From Halobacillus dabanensis (GTDB taxonomy: Bacteria; Bacillota; Bacilli; Bacillales; Halobacillaceae), in assembly GCF_900114165.1 (NCBI RefSeq), contig NZ_FOSB01000006.1:248001-312000 (forward strand): a stretch of 64,000 nucleotides of DNA. The letters are read 5' to 3'. The notes beneath the pieces are model-generated. The model was not told the DNA's origin. It was given only the letters and a program-made list of their open reading frames with translations, and ran no database searches. Position numbers and translations under genes: made by a program. Positions 33,902 through 43,119 of the stretch are shown one piece after another; position 1 is the first letter of the stretch, and each line of letters opens with the position of its first letter.

Positions 33902-34267
33902 TTAACTCACTTGCTCATTTTCCCCATTTACAAAAGCCAAGGTTTGTCCTACAGTGATCGAGACTTTTTTTATTCCTCCTGCAGGAAGCTCGATAACTGA
34001 TTCCGCTTCTGAAAACCTTTTGCCTAACCTACCAGGACTTAGATTTTCTTCGGTTCCAATGATTTCTTTTCGTTCATTAAGATAGATAACATCAATGCTG
34101 TATTTCATAAAGAACGTATGAATCGACGGACAAGGTGCAATGTGCAGACCATAATTGTCTGGTATGCTTTTTGTCATCATTAGTCCCCTTAGCCTTGACC
34201 AAAAGGTGTAAGCTGTTTGTAAATCTTTTACTATCAATTGGTTGGATTGACGATCAATTACCTGCAA
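33902..34267 (-). CDS. DUF192 family protein
   Basis: A protein of about 121 residues belonging to DUF192: WSRLRGLMM, PCPSIHTFFMKYSIDVIYL and LPAGGIKKVSITVGQTL are its conserved parts. The family function is unknown. I choose the TTG start at 34267, seven bases after GGGAGG; the longer reading from 34318 has no ribosome site. It lacks a signal peptide. The gene lies 51 bases upstream of flp on the same strand and may be the first gene of the Tad operon. Confidence 0.85.
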   Translation of the reverse strand: MQVIDRQSNQLIVKDLQTAYTFWSRLRGLMMTKSIPDNYGLHIAPCPSIHTFFMKYSIDVIYLNERKEIIGTEENLSPGRLGKRFSEAESVIELPAGGIKKVSITVGQTLAFVNGENEQVS

Positions 34268-34620
34268 CGAGTCACCTCCCAGCTTTTGTTCCGGTTCGTT
34301 GAACTCTTGAGCGATCAACTTACAATCCCTATTATGCCGCTGTTCATTATAATAAACTATCCCCCTCTGTTCCTGTTATGGAACATCCTGCCGCAATGAG
34401 AAACCTTTCCTATATACTGCTCCATTTAAGGATCCTTCCTATAGGAAAACCAGTTTAGTCCGATTGCTCCTATTCTTTCTTCAACTATGGACAAAAGCGT
34501 AAGCGCTCCGAAAGCCACGACATGGATAAGTTAAAACAGCCAGAGGAATGTGGTCTTCTTCACACGACGGATTGCTTATGCCACTAAAAAAATTAAATCA
34601 TCTACTTCATAATTTTTCTG

Positions 34621-34659
34621 ACCAATAAAAAACCTCCCTGAATGGGAGGTTTTATTGGT
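34621..34659 (-). terminator. Terminator of the LuxR-type regulator gene
   Basis: ACCAATAAAA-ACCTCCC pairs with GGGAGGTTTTATTGGT, a long stem directly after the stop codon. The tad operon promoter must then lie in 34268-34620, where I could not pick a confident -35/-10 pair. Confidence 0.85.
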
Positions 34660-36768
34660 TTAGGAGTGTGCATATTTTAATTGATAAACCTTCGATATAG
34701 CATGGGCACGGTCAGGCACATCAAGCTTTTGGAAGATCTTCGTTACATGATTTTTTACGGTGTGACCGCTTATATACAGTTCCTCTGCAATTTCTCTGTT
34801 GTTTAGTCCTTGAATAACTAAATTCAGGACTTCTTGTTCCCGAGGAGAAAGGTTCGCCTGCTCCTTAATTGTATCAGAGAAAGACGTAAGTTCCGGCTCC
34901 TCCAGATCATCTGATAGCGAAATTTCCTGTTCCATCACGTGCGTTTCTTTAATAAAAGATATAAAATCTTGAAAAATAGCGGCTTCCCCGCGTTCGAACA
35001 ATTCTATGCTCCTCTTTCTTTCATACATGAAAACAATTGCAAATACTTGACTGCATATGTTTGCTTCTTCCCACTCCTGAAGCGGTTTCCCTATTAGCAT
35101 TTTCCCTTCTTCGACAATCCAGGGAACCCTACTATCAGGGAAAAATTGTTCAAGAAACGAACCAGTATAGAAATGAAGCTGACAAGCACTAATAATATCT
35201 TTTATAATTGGCGCAGGTAAACCTAGCTTAAGAGCAAACTCACTGGCTAACTTCCCGGATTCTCTTGCAGTCATATAAGCTTCTTCATCAAATTGGCCAA
35301 TAGCTTTGTGTAAAGTCTCTACTTGTCCCGAAGTTGTTCCTTCATTTTCTACCTTTGCAAGATGTAAGGAAATGCCCCCGATAATACCCAAAGTATGCAG
35401 GAATGTTATATGTTCCTTCAGCTGTTGTGCAGATAACTGCTCTACTCCTACACATAAAACTCCCAACAGTTCACCCCGATTAAATAAAGGGCACTCAATC
35501 ACAGTCCCGCCCCAAGGCGTTACATTTTCTTTTGGCAGGGAGTCGTCGGAAGTATCTTTACTAGACTGTCTGTAATAACGGTTCACTACATCTTTCACAT
35601 AATCTTTAGCTTGATCGGTCATATCGCCTCTTGCAACTATCTGAGCTTTTTCATCATCTTTGTCTTTTAACACAACACACGAAAATGGTCCTTCTACCAA
35701 ATTCAAGCTGATATCTACGAGGATATAAAGAATTCGTTTTGTTTCTGGAGTAGATGCCATCAACTTACAAATTTCAACAAGAGAAGAAAGGCGATTGAGC
35801 TGCTCACTATTCTCTTTTTGTAGATTCTCTGTTAACAGTTTCATTTCTAAAACATTGGCAAGGGCTTTCCCTAAGTCTAAACTTCCTTTAGGAATCTCCC
35901 CGTTTGACAAGCTTCCCCCGAATAGAAGTGATAAAGAACCATCATATCGTTTGATAGGATAACAAAAAAGTGCTCCAGGGGAGAGCGAGAACCTGTGAAA
36001 GAAATAGGATCTTGGGTCTCTTTTAATGTCTTCCCAGTAGCCAGCCTTTCCACTTATAAGCACACGGCCGAGGAATCCTTCGCCTAAGAAAAAAGGTGCG
36101 CCCCGCAAAGAGGCTGCCCCTTCTCCCGCAATATGTGTAACACGGTATTCCTCTCCATCCACCTTTTCAGCTATACCTAAAAAGTCGTGGTCGTGATGAT
36201 GGGCAACAAGTTTTTCTATAATACCTTCCGTTTTATTGTTCACAGCTTGCTGCAGTAAGAAGCTATTAAAGTCAAAAGAAGCCTTCTCTCTATCAAAACA
36301 AAGAGAAATGATCTTAGCCAGTTTACTCACTAGATTAAGCCATTCCTTTTTATTTCCTGAAGTAAGTACAGGCGTTTCGTCAATTACACATTCCCAGGAA
36401 ACCCCTTCATTAACATGCTGGTTCAGTTTTTCTATAACAAATTGGCGGCCGTTCTCTTCCACAAAAACTCCGGACCACAAAAACGCCTTATTTCCTCCTG
36501 GAATCTCCAGGGGGACTACTATCATATGGATTCCTGGTATAAGATCATGAGTAATGGGAGAAGAAATCGTTCGTATATCGTTCAAACTTTCTTTTATTTT
36601 CCCCATTAAATTCTCATGTTTTTGAGCAAATAATTTATTACAAAGAGAATTTTTCCCTTTGATCGGAGTAACTGCTTCTCCACTTTCATCTGTAACCATT
36701 ATAGTAAGATCATAGTGACAGGCATAGGTTTCTTGCAATTCCTCTAATAGTTCCGCATTTTCTCTCAT
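34660..36768 (-). CDS. Large sensor-regulator with GAF domains and a LuxR-type HTH
   Basis: A 702-residue cytoplasmic regulator. The N-terminal ~130 residues resemble a PocR-like sensory domain (CHYDLTIMVTDESGEAV). GAF-like domains follow (about 170-310 and 330-480). The C-terminal LuxR/NarL HTH has LSPREQEVLNLVIQGLNNRE and YISGHTVKNHVTKIFQKL. Such proteins read a small ligand and activate transcription. It lies upstream of the Tad operon on the same strand and overlaps an 83-residue gene by four bases, so the two are a pair. Control of the pilus is inferred. Confidence 0.85.
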   Translation of the reverse strand: MRENAELLEELQETYACHYDLTIMVTDESGEAVTPIKGKNSLCNKLFAQKHENLMGKIKESLNDIRTISSPITHDLIPGIHMIVVPLEIPGGNKAFLWSGVFVEENGRQFVIEKLNQHVNEGVSWECVIDETPVLTSGNKKEWLNLVSKLAKIISLCFDREKASFDFNSFLLQQAVNNKTEGIIEKLVAHHHDHDFLGIAEKVDGEEYRVTHIAGEGAASLRGAPFFLGEGFLGRVLISGKAGYWEDIKRDPRSYFFHRFSLSPGALFCYPIKRYDGSLSLLFGGSLSNGEIPKGSLDLGKALANVLEMKLLTENLQKENSEQLNRLSSLVEICKLMASTPETKRILYILVDISLNLVEGPFSCVVLKDKDDEKAQIVARGDMTDQAKDYVKDVVNRYYRQSSKDTSDDSLPKENVTPWGGTVIECPLFNRGELLGVLCVGVEQLSAQQLKEHITFLHTLGIIGGISLHLAKVENEGTTSGQVETLHKAIGQFDEEAYMTARESGKLASEFALKLGLPAPIIKDIISACQLHFYTGSFLEQFFPDSRVPWIVEEGKMLIGKPLQEWEEANICSQVFAIVFMYERKRSIELFERGEAAIFQDFISFIKETHVMEQEISLSDDLEEPELTSFSDTIKEQANLSPREQEVLNLVIQGLNNREIAEELYISGHTVKNHVTKIFQKLDVPDRAHAISKVYQLKYAHS

Positions 36769-37016
36769 GAACGATCCAACTCTTTGGTAAAATCCAATTC
36801 AGTAGTGACTACTGGCTCTTTGTAGCGGAATAAAGGAGATGCTTCATCCCCTGACTTCTGCAGAATACCCTGCTGCACCAGTGATTCTACTATGGATTGA
36901 AGGTCTTCTGTTTTTCTCCCTAAACGTGTTCCTATACCTGTAATTGTTTCACTCATATAAGGATTTGTTTGAAATAACATAGTGCATTCCAACTGTAATG
37001 ATAATTCTTTTTTCAC
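36765..37016 (-). CDS. Small winged-helix-like partner of the LuxR-type regulator
   Basis: An 83-residue protein whose central part (TITGIGTRLGRKTEDLQSIVESLVQQGILQ) has the pattern of a winged helix (residues 25-55). It starts at a GTG after GGAGGAG. Its stop codon overlaps the regulator start (ATGA). I do not recognise a named family. A DNA-binding or anti-activator role is a guess. Confidence 0.75.
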   Translation of the reverse strand: MKKELSLQLECTMLFQTNPYMSETITGIGTRLGRKTEDLQSIVESLVQQGILQKSGDEASPLFRYKEPVVTTELDFTKELDRS

Positions 37017-37956
37017 TATTAAACTCCTCCTCTCTCAATGGGTTCGTAGGTCCTACCCCTCATTCTGTAATTTTTGGAGACGAAAAGTTTTCTTCCGCTC
37101 CTGTAACTGCTTTGTTAAACTTTCGGTATTAACCTCTCCCCGCCAAAGAAAAAATCCTGGCTGCATTACTCTTTTTAAGATCAAGGTGTATCCATATATT
37201 ATCCTAAAAGCTAGAATATCTATATCCCCTACTGTTCCCGTATTAAATTTTATCCTTATATCCTTTTAAAACCTATGTATAATGGATAATTTCCCAATAC
37301 CCCATTTTAAGTAAAATTAACCAAAATAATCCTCCAATTTAAATCTTTAAGCTCTCTTTTGCTATAAAAAGCGAACTCGATTAGTGTTTTAAGGAAGATA
37401 GTATGCATTCCTATAAATATAAGTGTAAACTTCAGCATGAATAATTTATTGCATTATTCAAATGTTTTCACTGTCCCATAGCAACTGGTGTTGCTGTTTC
37501 TGTAATACCTATGGCATAACTCCTAAAGTAAAACACCACCATAAAAAGAATATTTCCACATTAATATTTTCTCCAAAAATCAATACTCCTTCCCTTCCTT
37601 AACAATGAAAGTGGGGTAAAGTTTTTGCTTCTTAATTTAATACTCTCCGCCATCCATTCTAATCACTCCTTTATAGATACCCAAAATAGAACAATAATTC
37701 ATAAAACTATCGAAATGGATCGAATAATGAAATTTCAAATATATGTTTATTTAAAGATAAGAACTCCACCATCAATTTTTGGGGGGGTCTTTCGCGTCCT
37801 ACCTGTACTGAACCAACTTGAAATTTAAAGAAACTTTCCGATATATAAACCACTATATCAATTTATCAAATTAAAGCTTTAAATTGGTATATTGTCGCTG
37901 TTGGGAGAGTTCTGTGATGCATTTTTTGTTTATATTTTCAAATGGGAGGGGCTCAT
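37017..37956. other. Long AT-rich gene-free stretch
   Basis: About 940 bases between the divergent 83-residue gene and the HD-GYP gene. Both strands are full of stops, and an open reading of 67 codons at 37625-37828 has no ribosome site. It contains promoters for both sides by position, but none stands out. No tRNA, repeat or known riboswitch shape was recognised. Confidence 0.5.
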
Positions 37957-38844
37957 GTGGAGGAGTACACTTTACAAGATATTTCTAACTATGTGGAGAA
38001 AAGTCCTAATATTATTGAAGAATGGTTTGAGGAATTGAAAAATAGACTAAACCACACTGTTGAGATAGAAAATGATGAAGGCATTTACGACGAGGAAGAT
38101 TTAAAGATTATTCATTTTATTGCAGAACAAAGAGAAGAAAGAATTTCATATGATGAAATATTTAATAAGATAAATTCACTTTTTACTATTCGCACAAAAG
38201 CAGACCTCCCCGAGCCTGACACAACTTTTATGTTTGATAAATCTACTCAAGGTTTAGGAAAAGACCCTGAAACTCTTTTCTACGAAATCGCTCAGGATAA
38301 TGAAGTCATCCAAATGTTTAAATACCATTCTCTTCGAGTTATGTTCCTCTCAAGTATGTTAGCCAAAAGAATGGATTGTTATGATGAAGACTTACGTGTA
38401 GCATCTTTGTTACATGATATCGGTAAGGTGGGGATTGCTAAAAGCATATTATTGAAACCAGGAAAACTGAGTGATTTGGAATTTACTATTATTCAAAGTC
38501 ATTCCCATGTGGGCAATGTAATTGTTCGAAAGCACCTCGGTTTGACCAGGGCAGCTAAGTTCATTAGAGATCACCATGAAAGATGGGATGGAACCGGCTA
38601 CCCAAGACGATTATTAGGAGATGAAGCAACTATTCAGGGGCGTATAATTGCTATTTGTGATGCATTTGACACCATGACTATTGATAGGCGCAACTATCAG
38701 AAAGAGACCCTAAGTTACGAAGATGCATTAAAAGAGTTACAAAGTTGTGCTTGGGCCCAATTTGACGGGAACCTAGTAAACGCCTTTATAGGAATGATGG
38801 AAGAAGGAGTTAAAATTCCTGATTATATGCTACAAGAATTATAA
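37957..38844 (+). CDS. HD-GYP phosphodiesterase with N-terminal MerR-like domain
   Basis: A protein of about 295 residues. The start is GTG at 37957, five bases after GGGAGGGG; the ATG at 37942 lies on top of that site. The N-terminal ~75 residues (EYTLQDISNYVEKSPNIIEE) resemble a MerR-like winged helix as in DUF3967-type or RacA proteins. The C-terminal HD-GYP domain keeps LLHDIGK (His153-Asp154) and HHERWDGTGYP (206-216), hence c-di-GMP hydrolysis is likely. Combination of a DNA-binding-like N-terminus with an HD-GYP domain is uncommon. Confidence 0.82.
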   Translation: MEEYTLQDISNYVEKSPNIIEEWFEELKNRLNHTVEIENDEGIYDEEDLKIIHFIAEQREERISYDEIFNKINSLFTIRTKADLPEPDTTFMFDKSTQGLGKDPETLFYEIAQDNEVIQMFKYHSLRVMFLSSMLAKRMDCYDEDLRVASLLHDIGKVGIAKSILLKPGKLSDLEFTIIQSHSHVGNVIVRKHLGLTRAAKFIRDHHERWDGTGYPRRLLGDEATIQGRIIAICDAFDTMTIDRRNYQKETLSYEDALKELQSCAWAQFDGNLVNAFIGMMEEGVKIPDYMLQEL

Positions 38845-38864
38845 ACGAAAGCTATCCAGTTAGA

Positions 38865-38896
38865 AAAAAAGGCTCCAGATTTTGCTGGAGCCTCTA
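38865..38896. terminator. Hairpin after the HD-GYP gene
   Basis: GGCTCCAG (38871-38878) pairs with CTGGAGCC (38885-38892). The T-run is strong on the minus strand, so it may also end transcripts from the pseudogene side. Confidence 0.75.
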
Positions 38897-39096
38897 CACC
38901 TTTAGCTATTCCGTTCCTGTCTCTTACGTCTTTCTCTAATCAGATAGCATTGCAATAGTACTCTTATTTACTAATTTAAATTACATATTTCAATTGCTTT
39001 TTCTTGCTGACTCATTCTTAACTGATATTACAGCTTATCAAAAAGACCTCCAAACAATTACAACACTGTTATTTATCATATCCGTGATTACAATTG

Positions 39097-39580
39097 CTAT
39101 ATACTGTAATCGTCCGTATAACTGTTTTTCCGATTTAATTTTATTAGGAAAAACCTGAGAAATAAACGTATGCCAATACCCGGGATCAAAAATAGGATAG
39201 GTAACCATACAGGACCAACCCTTATACATGAAACTTGAAAAATTGGAGACATTATCAGCCCTACTGTAACGAAATAAACTGCCCCCAGGAATGGAAGAAA
39301 AGCTAAGATAGGCGTCTTACCTTGCGCATCTTTATGAAAATCCCAAGCTGCAAAACAGGATAAACAAGGATAAAACATTAACCACCACGAATAATCTGCC
39401 TGTTTTATGGCCAGATCCATATTTCCATAATCTGATTGAAATAGGCTTGAACATTAATAACGATCTCTAAGAAGATAAAAAGAACCCTTTTACGCGTTTT
39501 TGGTTTAGTACTTGTCCAAAACCAGGGAAAGCCATGCTCCATAAGAGTTTCTCTAACTTATCGTTTTTGCTCCTATTCAT
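39097..39580 (-). pseudogene. Frameshifted small membrane protein gene
   Basis: Three reading frames join into one protein. Frame one runs from ATG 39580 (AGGGA seven bases before) through LLWSMAFPGFGQVLNQKRVK to a stop at 39467. Frame two continues with IFLEIVINVQAYFNQIMEI. Frame three, from about 39420, gives IKQADYSWWLMFYPCLSCFA and two to three membrane helices ending at 39097. The joined product looks like an intact 150-160-residue membrane protein of a Bacillaceae family (LWS-PGFGQ motif). Two frameshifts are needed, so the gene is broken or was misread twice. Confidence 0.7.
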
Positions 39581-39676
39581 TGGCATTTCCCTATCTGCAT
39601 TTTGATGATGTTCTCACTCTACTGGAGTTGGTGATTTTTCCTTCCATTTTTCATTATTATGTTAGCCCCATTATCT

Positions 39677-40693
39677 CTACGTTTTTTCTCCTTCAGCTAA
39701 TGCCGTTCTATCTTCCATTTGTGGGGGTTCCTCTGCCCAACCGTATTTAATCATTAGATCCCCTCCATCAGTGGCAAAGTCATAAACATTTTTCGCCACC
39801 TTGGCCATTTTTAAAGGCAGATCTTTTCGTAGGCTGAACGAAGTACCCAGTGCATTGCTTCCTAAACCAAAGCTCGTTAAAATGGAAGTATTGTACATCA
39901 TTAGCTTATCCGAAAAAGGGGACATCGTTGAATCTGTAATTCGCCCCCCAGACGTAGCGGGTACCACAATGTCACTATCTAATAACATTTTACTGAAAGT
40001 GTTAATAATATCTTTAGAAATATTCTTTCCGCGGATAAAATAGTCTTTGACTTCTCTTTCTTGTGCTACTTGGGAGAAGCCAGTCATTAACTTCATTCCA
40101 GTAATATTTGCTTCGATTCCCTGGTATAGATAAGCAACTTCGATTGTATTTAAGCTCCTTCGCTGCCCCATGGGTTTGAACCCCGCCCTATAGTCTTTCT
40201 CTTTCGCAAATTCAACTTGCTTAGGTGGTGTAACAGCAGGAGATTTTGGGAGCACACCTTTTTCCAACAAGTATTGGCTTGTTTTTATATATGTTTCTTC
40301 AGCAAACACCGTGAAGTTTTTATACAGTTCCAAAATGTCTTTTCGATAGGTCATTGTCATATGGAGGGCATGAAGACCTGTAGCAATTTTCGCCATCATT
40401 CGTAAATAGGAAATATGATAAATATCATCAAATAATGGGCCGACATCGTGGTTTACATCATTTTCTGTAAAGCCAATCGGAATGGCAACACTGCCCTGTT
40501 CTAAAATTTGTTTTATATCATCCACACATCTTTTCTCTTCCTCATGAAAATCCTGCAGCAATTTTATTGCTCCGGGGTCCTGACTTTTTGCCAAGAAATG
40601 CTTCGTAACTTGTACCATCATAGTCTTTTTCTGATAAGCAATCCAAAGCGTTGCAAGTTCGGATGACGCTATGGGTTTACGAGCAGTATCCAT
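39677..40693 (-). CDS. DUF3231 family protein
   Basis: A 338-residue protein made of two similar helical halves (~1-165 and ~175-330), each starting with a stretch such as SELATLWIAYQKKTMMVQVT or LNTIEVAYLYQGIEANITGM. This is the layout of DUF3231, common in spore-forming Bacillaceae and of unknown function. It has no signal peptide. Monocistronic by position, with wide gaps on both sides. Confidence 0.85.
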   Translation of the reverse strand: MDTARKPIASSELATLWIAYQKKTMMVQVTKHFLAKSQDPGAIKLLQDFHEEEKRCVDDIKQILEQGSVAIPIGFTENDVNHDVGPLFDDIYHISYLRMMAKIATGLHALHMTMTYRKDILELYKNFTVFAEETYIKTSQYLLEKGVLPKSPAVTPPKQVEFAKEKDYRAGFKPMGQRRSLNTIEVAYLYQGIEANITGMKLMTGFSQVAQEREVKDYFIRGKNISKDIINTFSKMLLDSDIVVPATSGGRITDSTMSPFSDKLMMYNTSILTSFGLGSNALGTSFSLRKDLPLKMAKVAKNVYDFATDGGDLMIKYGWAEEPPQMEDRTALAEGEKT

Positions 40694-41089
40694 TTAAGCA
40701 CTCCTTTACCACCTTTGACTAACTAAATATAGTAGTATGATTCCTTTTTATCTTAGGAAGTATTCAATACTGTGTAGAGAACGTCTGAAAAAGCTCCTCC
40801 TTCAAATCATCCCATTCAACAAGGAGGCCTTATGTAACTTCTGGTCTAAACTAGACAACTTGTTATGGTGCTTCTTATTCTTGTCCTCCGTTTTCCGGCA
40901 AAATTTCTAAAACCTACATAATTTTAAGCTCAAACTGGGTAAGAGATTGCCATCCTAAAAGTGAAATGGAAGAATGGATTACCTAAAGAGGTGGTTAAGG
41001 GAAATATTTTATATCGGACAGATAACAAGTTATAATGAATAGGAACTCAACTATGTTTGTCCTGCGAGGATAAATAGGAGGTACGTGCC

Positions 41090-41212
41090 ATGTCAAAATT
41101 GACTAAGGTTGCAAAACTGCTGAATAATCCTAAGGTGAAAAAAGCGGTTAAAGAAAAAGGGATACCGATGATCAAAAGGGAAATGGAGAAGAGAAAAAAC
41201 AGATCAAAGTAA
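41090..41212 (+). CDS. Small basic protein, 40 residues
   Basis: ATG follows AGGAGGT by seven bases, giving a lysine-rich peptide starting MSKLTKVAKLLNNPKVKKAV. It has no membrane helix. It has no recognised family. The ribosome site and codon content argue that it is translated; a nucleic-acid-binding or regulatory role would fit its charge, but that is guesswork. The stretch 40694-41089 before it shows no other gene. Confidence 0.55.
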   Translation: MSKLTKVAKLLNNPKVKKAVKEKGIPMIKREMEKRKNRSK

Positions 41213-41352
41213 GGCGAGCGCAGGTTGTTGCGATTGTCTTTTTTTGTGGGGAATATTAATTTTGGTACCGGTGCTATATAAGGGGTACTGCAATCAAAAC
41301 ACGGAAATCGTACGCTTAGTATTTCTTCATTTGTGCAAAATACAAAATACAA

Positions 41353-41387
41353 AAAGCCAACCAATACCACAAAAATCGGTTGGCTTT
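41353..41387. terminator. Bidirectional terminator
   Basis: AAAGCCAACC (41353-41362) pairs perfectly with GGTTGGCTTT (41378-41387), with T-rich tails on both strands. It separates the 40-residue gene from 41455-41775. Confidence 0.85.
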
Positions 41388-41454
41388 GTTATAATCACTT
41401 ATTCCAAGTTGCAAAATTGAGTTGACTTGAGGTGTAGGCCTAATATAGGTGGAC

Positions 41455-41775
41455 TCACTTGTTATCCTTCAGTTTTTCAAGTAGTTCATCCAATTCATTT
41501 AAAAGCTCGTCTGACCTATGAATAAGATCCTTAGCAGAACTGGTCTCAACTTTGCGAACTTTAGATACTGGAAATAAAGGAACTATTTTTGGCTGGCGCT
41601 GCTCTTCATTCATAGGATCGATCCTCTCCTCTAATTCTTTAGCATCCCGCAATATATCCTTGCACCACGTTGGGAAACAATTTTCTGTTATGATATATAT
41701 TTTATACATACCTTTTTCATCTAAATAGGCCCTAATTACAGCCCGATCTTCTTGAGATTCCTTTAAATTATCCAA
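41455..41775 (-). CDS. Hypothetical protein, 106 residues
   Basis: I do not recognise this small acidic protein. The middle contains CFPTWCKDILRDAKELEER and the last ~30 residues form a coiled-coil helix (IHRSDELLNELDELLEKLKD). No signal peptide or membrane helix. The ribosome site before the chosen ATG is weak. It precedes the pair of hairpins and follows the nuclease gene at 41888, with 112 bases between. Confidence 0.55.
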   Translation of the reverse strand: MDNLKESQEDRAVIRAYLDEKGMYKIYIITENCFPTWCKDILRDAKELEERIDPMNEEQRQPKIVPLFPVSKVRKVETSSAKDLIHRSDELLNELDELLEKLKDNK

Positions 41776-41887
41776 TTCTAATTTTCGGGAGTTCTCGAAA
41801 GACCATGATTAGCATCAAAAATGGGGTGCTTCCCTCTCTGCCTACAAAAAAGAATTTCATTCGGTAGAGTCGTTTTTAAATGATTGC

Positions 41888-42784
41888 TTATCCATAGGAC
41901 TGAGTCATGACTTCTATCATTTCCTCTGGAAAATCTATAAACGGATTGCGGTTCCCTTGAATGTTGTAAATGGCCTGGTTACGATGGTTTTCATAAACAT
42001 CTGGCGGGAACTTTTGATGCCAGTCTATCAAAAGCTCAAGGTCGATCTTTTTCTTATAAGATGGATCCATTTGATGTGGATAACGGACTAAGAAATAAAG
42101 CATCGCTCTTGCTGCTGTGCCTTTCGCGTATTCTGGTTCAAATAAACCGTTGTCAGCTTTGCCGCACGCTTTTTCGATTCGATTATATTGGATTCCTTCT
42201 GGTCGATAGTCCTTAAAATCATAATATGGATAGTTACTCCGGATGGAATTACAAGTAGGTTCACACGTAAAAAGATGATGAAGATCGCCCCGCATCGGCT
42301 CTTGTCCATCAAACCACGATTGAGGGACGGCATGTTCGCAGTTATATTTAAAATCACTCACAATCCGGGCCACTCGATTTTGATCACTCGTCTTTTCCAT
42401 TTCTGACTTTCGTTTTAAGGATGTTTCATAATCCTCTTGTATGGCAGCTTCCGGCTTTTTCTCTTGACCAGAGTATATACTTTTCAAGTTTCCGTCCGGC
42501 CTTAAATCAACCCAGGGATATACATGTTCACTGGGATCATACCGCACTGGATCGGTATGAGTTTCCATAAGCAATTTTTGCAGAGATGATAATAAGGAAG
42601 CGTCATCGTTTTTAAAATCAATGGCATTGTAATACTGAGCTATTGCTGCCCTATTTTTATCTTCATCAAAATAGGCCCTTTCATCACTTTGGATTTTTTC
42701 TTGTGTTACCTTCAATTGCGATAGAATGGTTTGGATACGTCCACGATTAGTGGTAACGGAAACCACTTCTGAATTACCGTTCAT
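41888..42784 (-). CDS. EndA/endonuclease I family nuclease
   Basis: A 298-residue beta-beta-alpha-metal-type nuclease. The key block CEHAVPQSWFDG followed by MRGDLHHLFTCEPTCNSIRS is that of the periplasmic/extracellular endonuclease I family (Bsn/YurI in B. subtilis). A metal-binding His-Asn pair is in HHLFTCEPTCN. The N-terminus has no signal peptide, unlike secreted relatives. AGGAGG precedes the ATG. It would cut RNA or DNA non-specifically; its place of action is unclear. Confidence 0.85.
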   Translation of the reverse strand: MNGNSEVVSVTTNRGRIQTILSQLKVTQEKIQSDERAYFDEDKNRAAIAQYYNAIDFKNDDASLLSSLQKLLMETHTDPVRYDPSEHVYPWVDLRPDGNLKSIYSGQEKKPEAAIQEDYETSLKRKSEMEKTSDQNRVARIVSDFKYNCEHAVPQSWFDGQEPMRGDLHHLFTCEPTCNSIRSNYPYYDFKDYRPEGIQYNRIEKACGKADNGLFEPEYAKGTAARAMLYFLVRYPHQMDPSYKKKIDLELLIDWHQKFPPDVYENHRNQAIYNIQGNRNPFIDFPEEMIEVMTQSYG

Positions 42785-43119
42785 GAAATTCCTCCTCCGT
42801 TTCTTACGATTCTAATGCTCTTGATCTACCCTGCTTTCTCCAGAAATAAAACGGCATAAAATGCTTTTCGGGTAATAAAACAAAAGACCATCTTTCTTGA
42901 ATAACATTAAATGGAAAGTTTCTCTTCCATTTCACTATATCAGTATGAGGTTAAACTCACATCCAAAAGGATTAAAAAAGTTGGATCTACCGTCAATTTC
43001 TGTCTTAATAAAGATGACTATTAGGACTGGAAAATATTTAACCTCATCGTTTTTCATATATGGAGCAACCTAAGTATGTCGGTATTATCTTTAGGAAGTA
43101 AGGGAAAGGCGGGATTTTT

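Noticed and set aside
34375-34390. TATGGAAC near 34378 as a further IclR site
   Set aside because: Only the GGAAC half matches; the TTC-N9-GAA partner is missing and there is no link to aromatic genes.
37625-37828. Open frame of 67 codons on the plus strand in the long gene-free stretch
   Set aside because: No ribosome site, low-complexity AT-rich composition and no domain.
41047-41370. Open frame of 107 codons on the minus strand
   Set aside because: It covers the better supported 40-residue plus-strand gene and one arm of a perfect terminator, and lacks a ribosome site.
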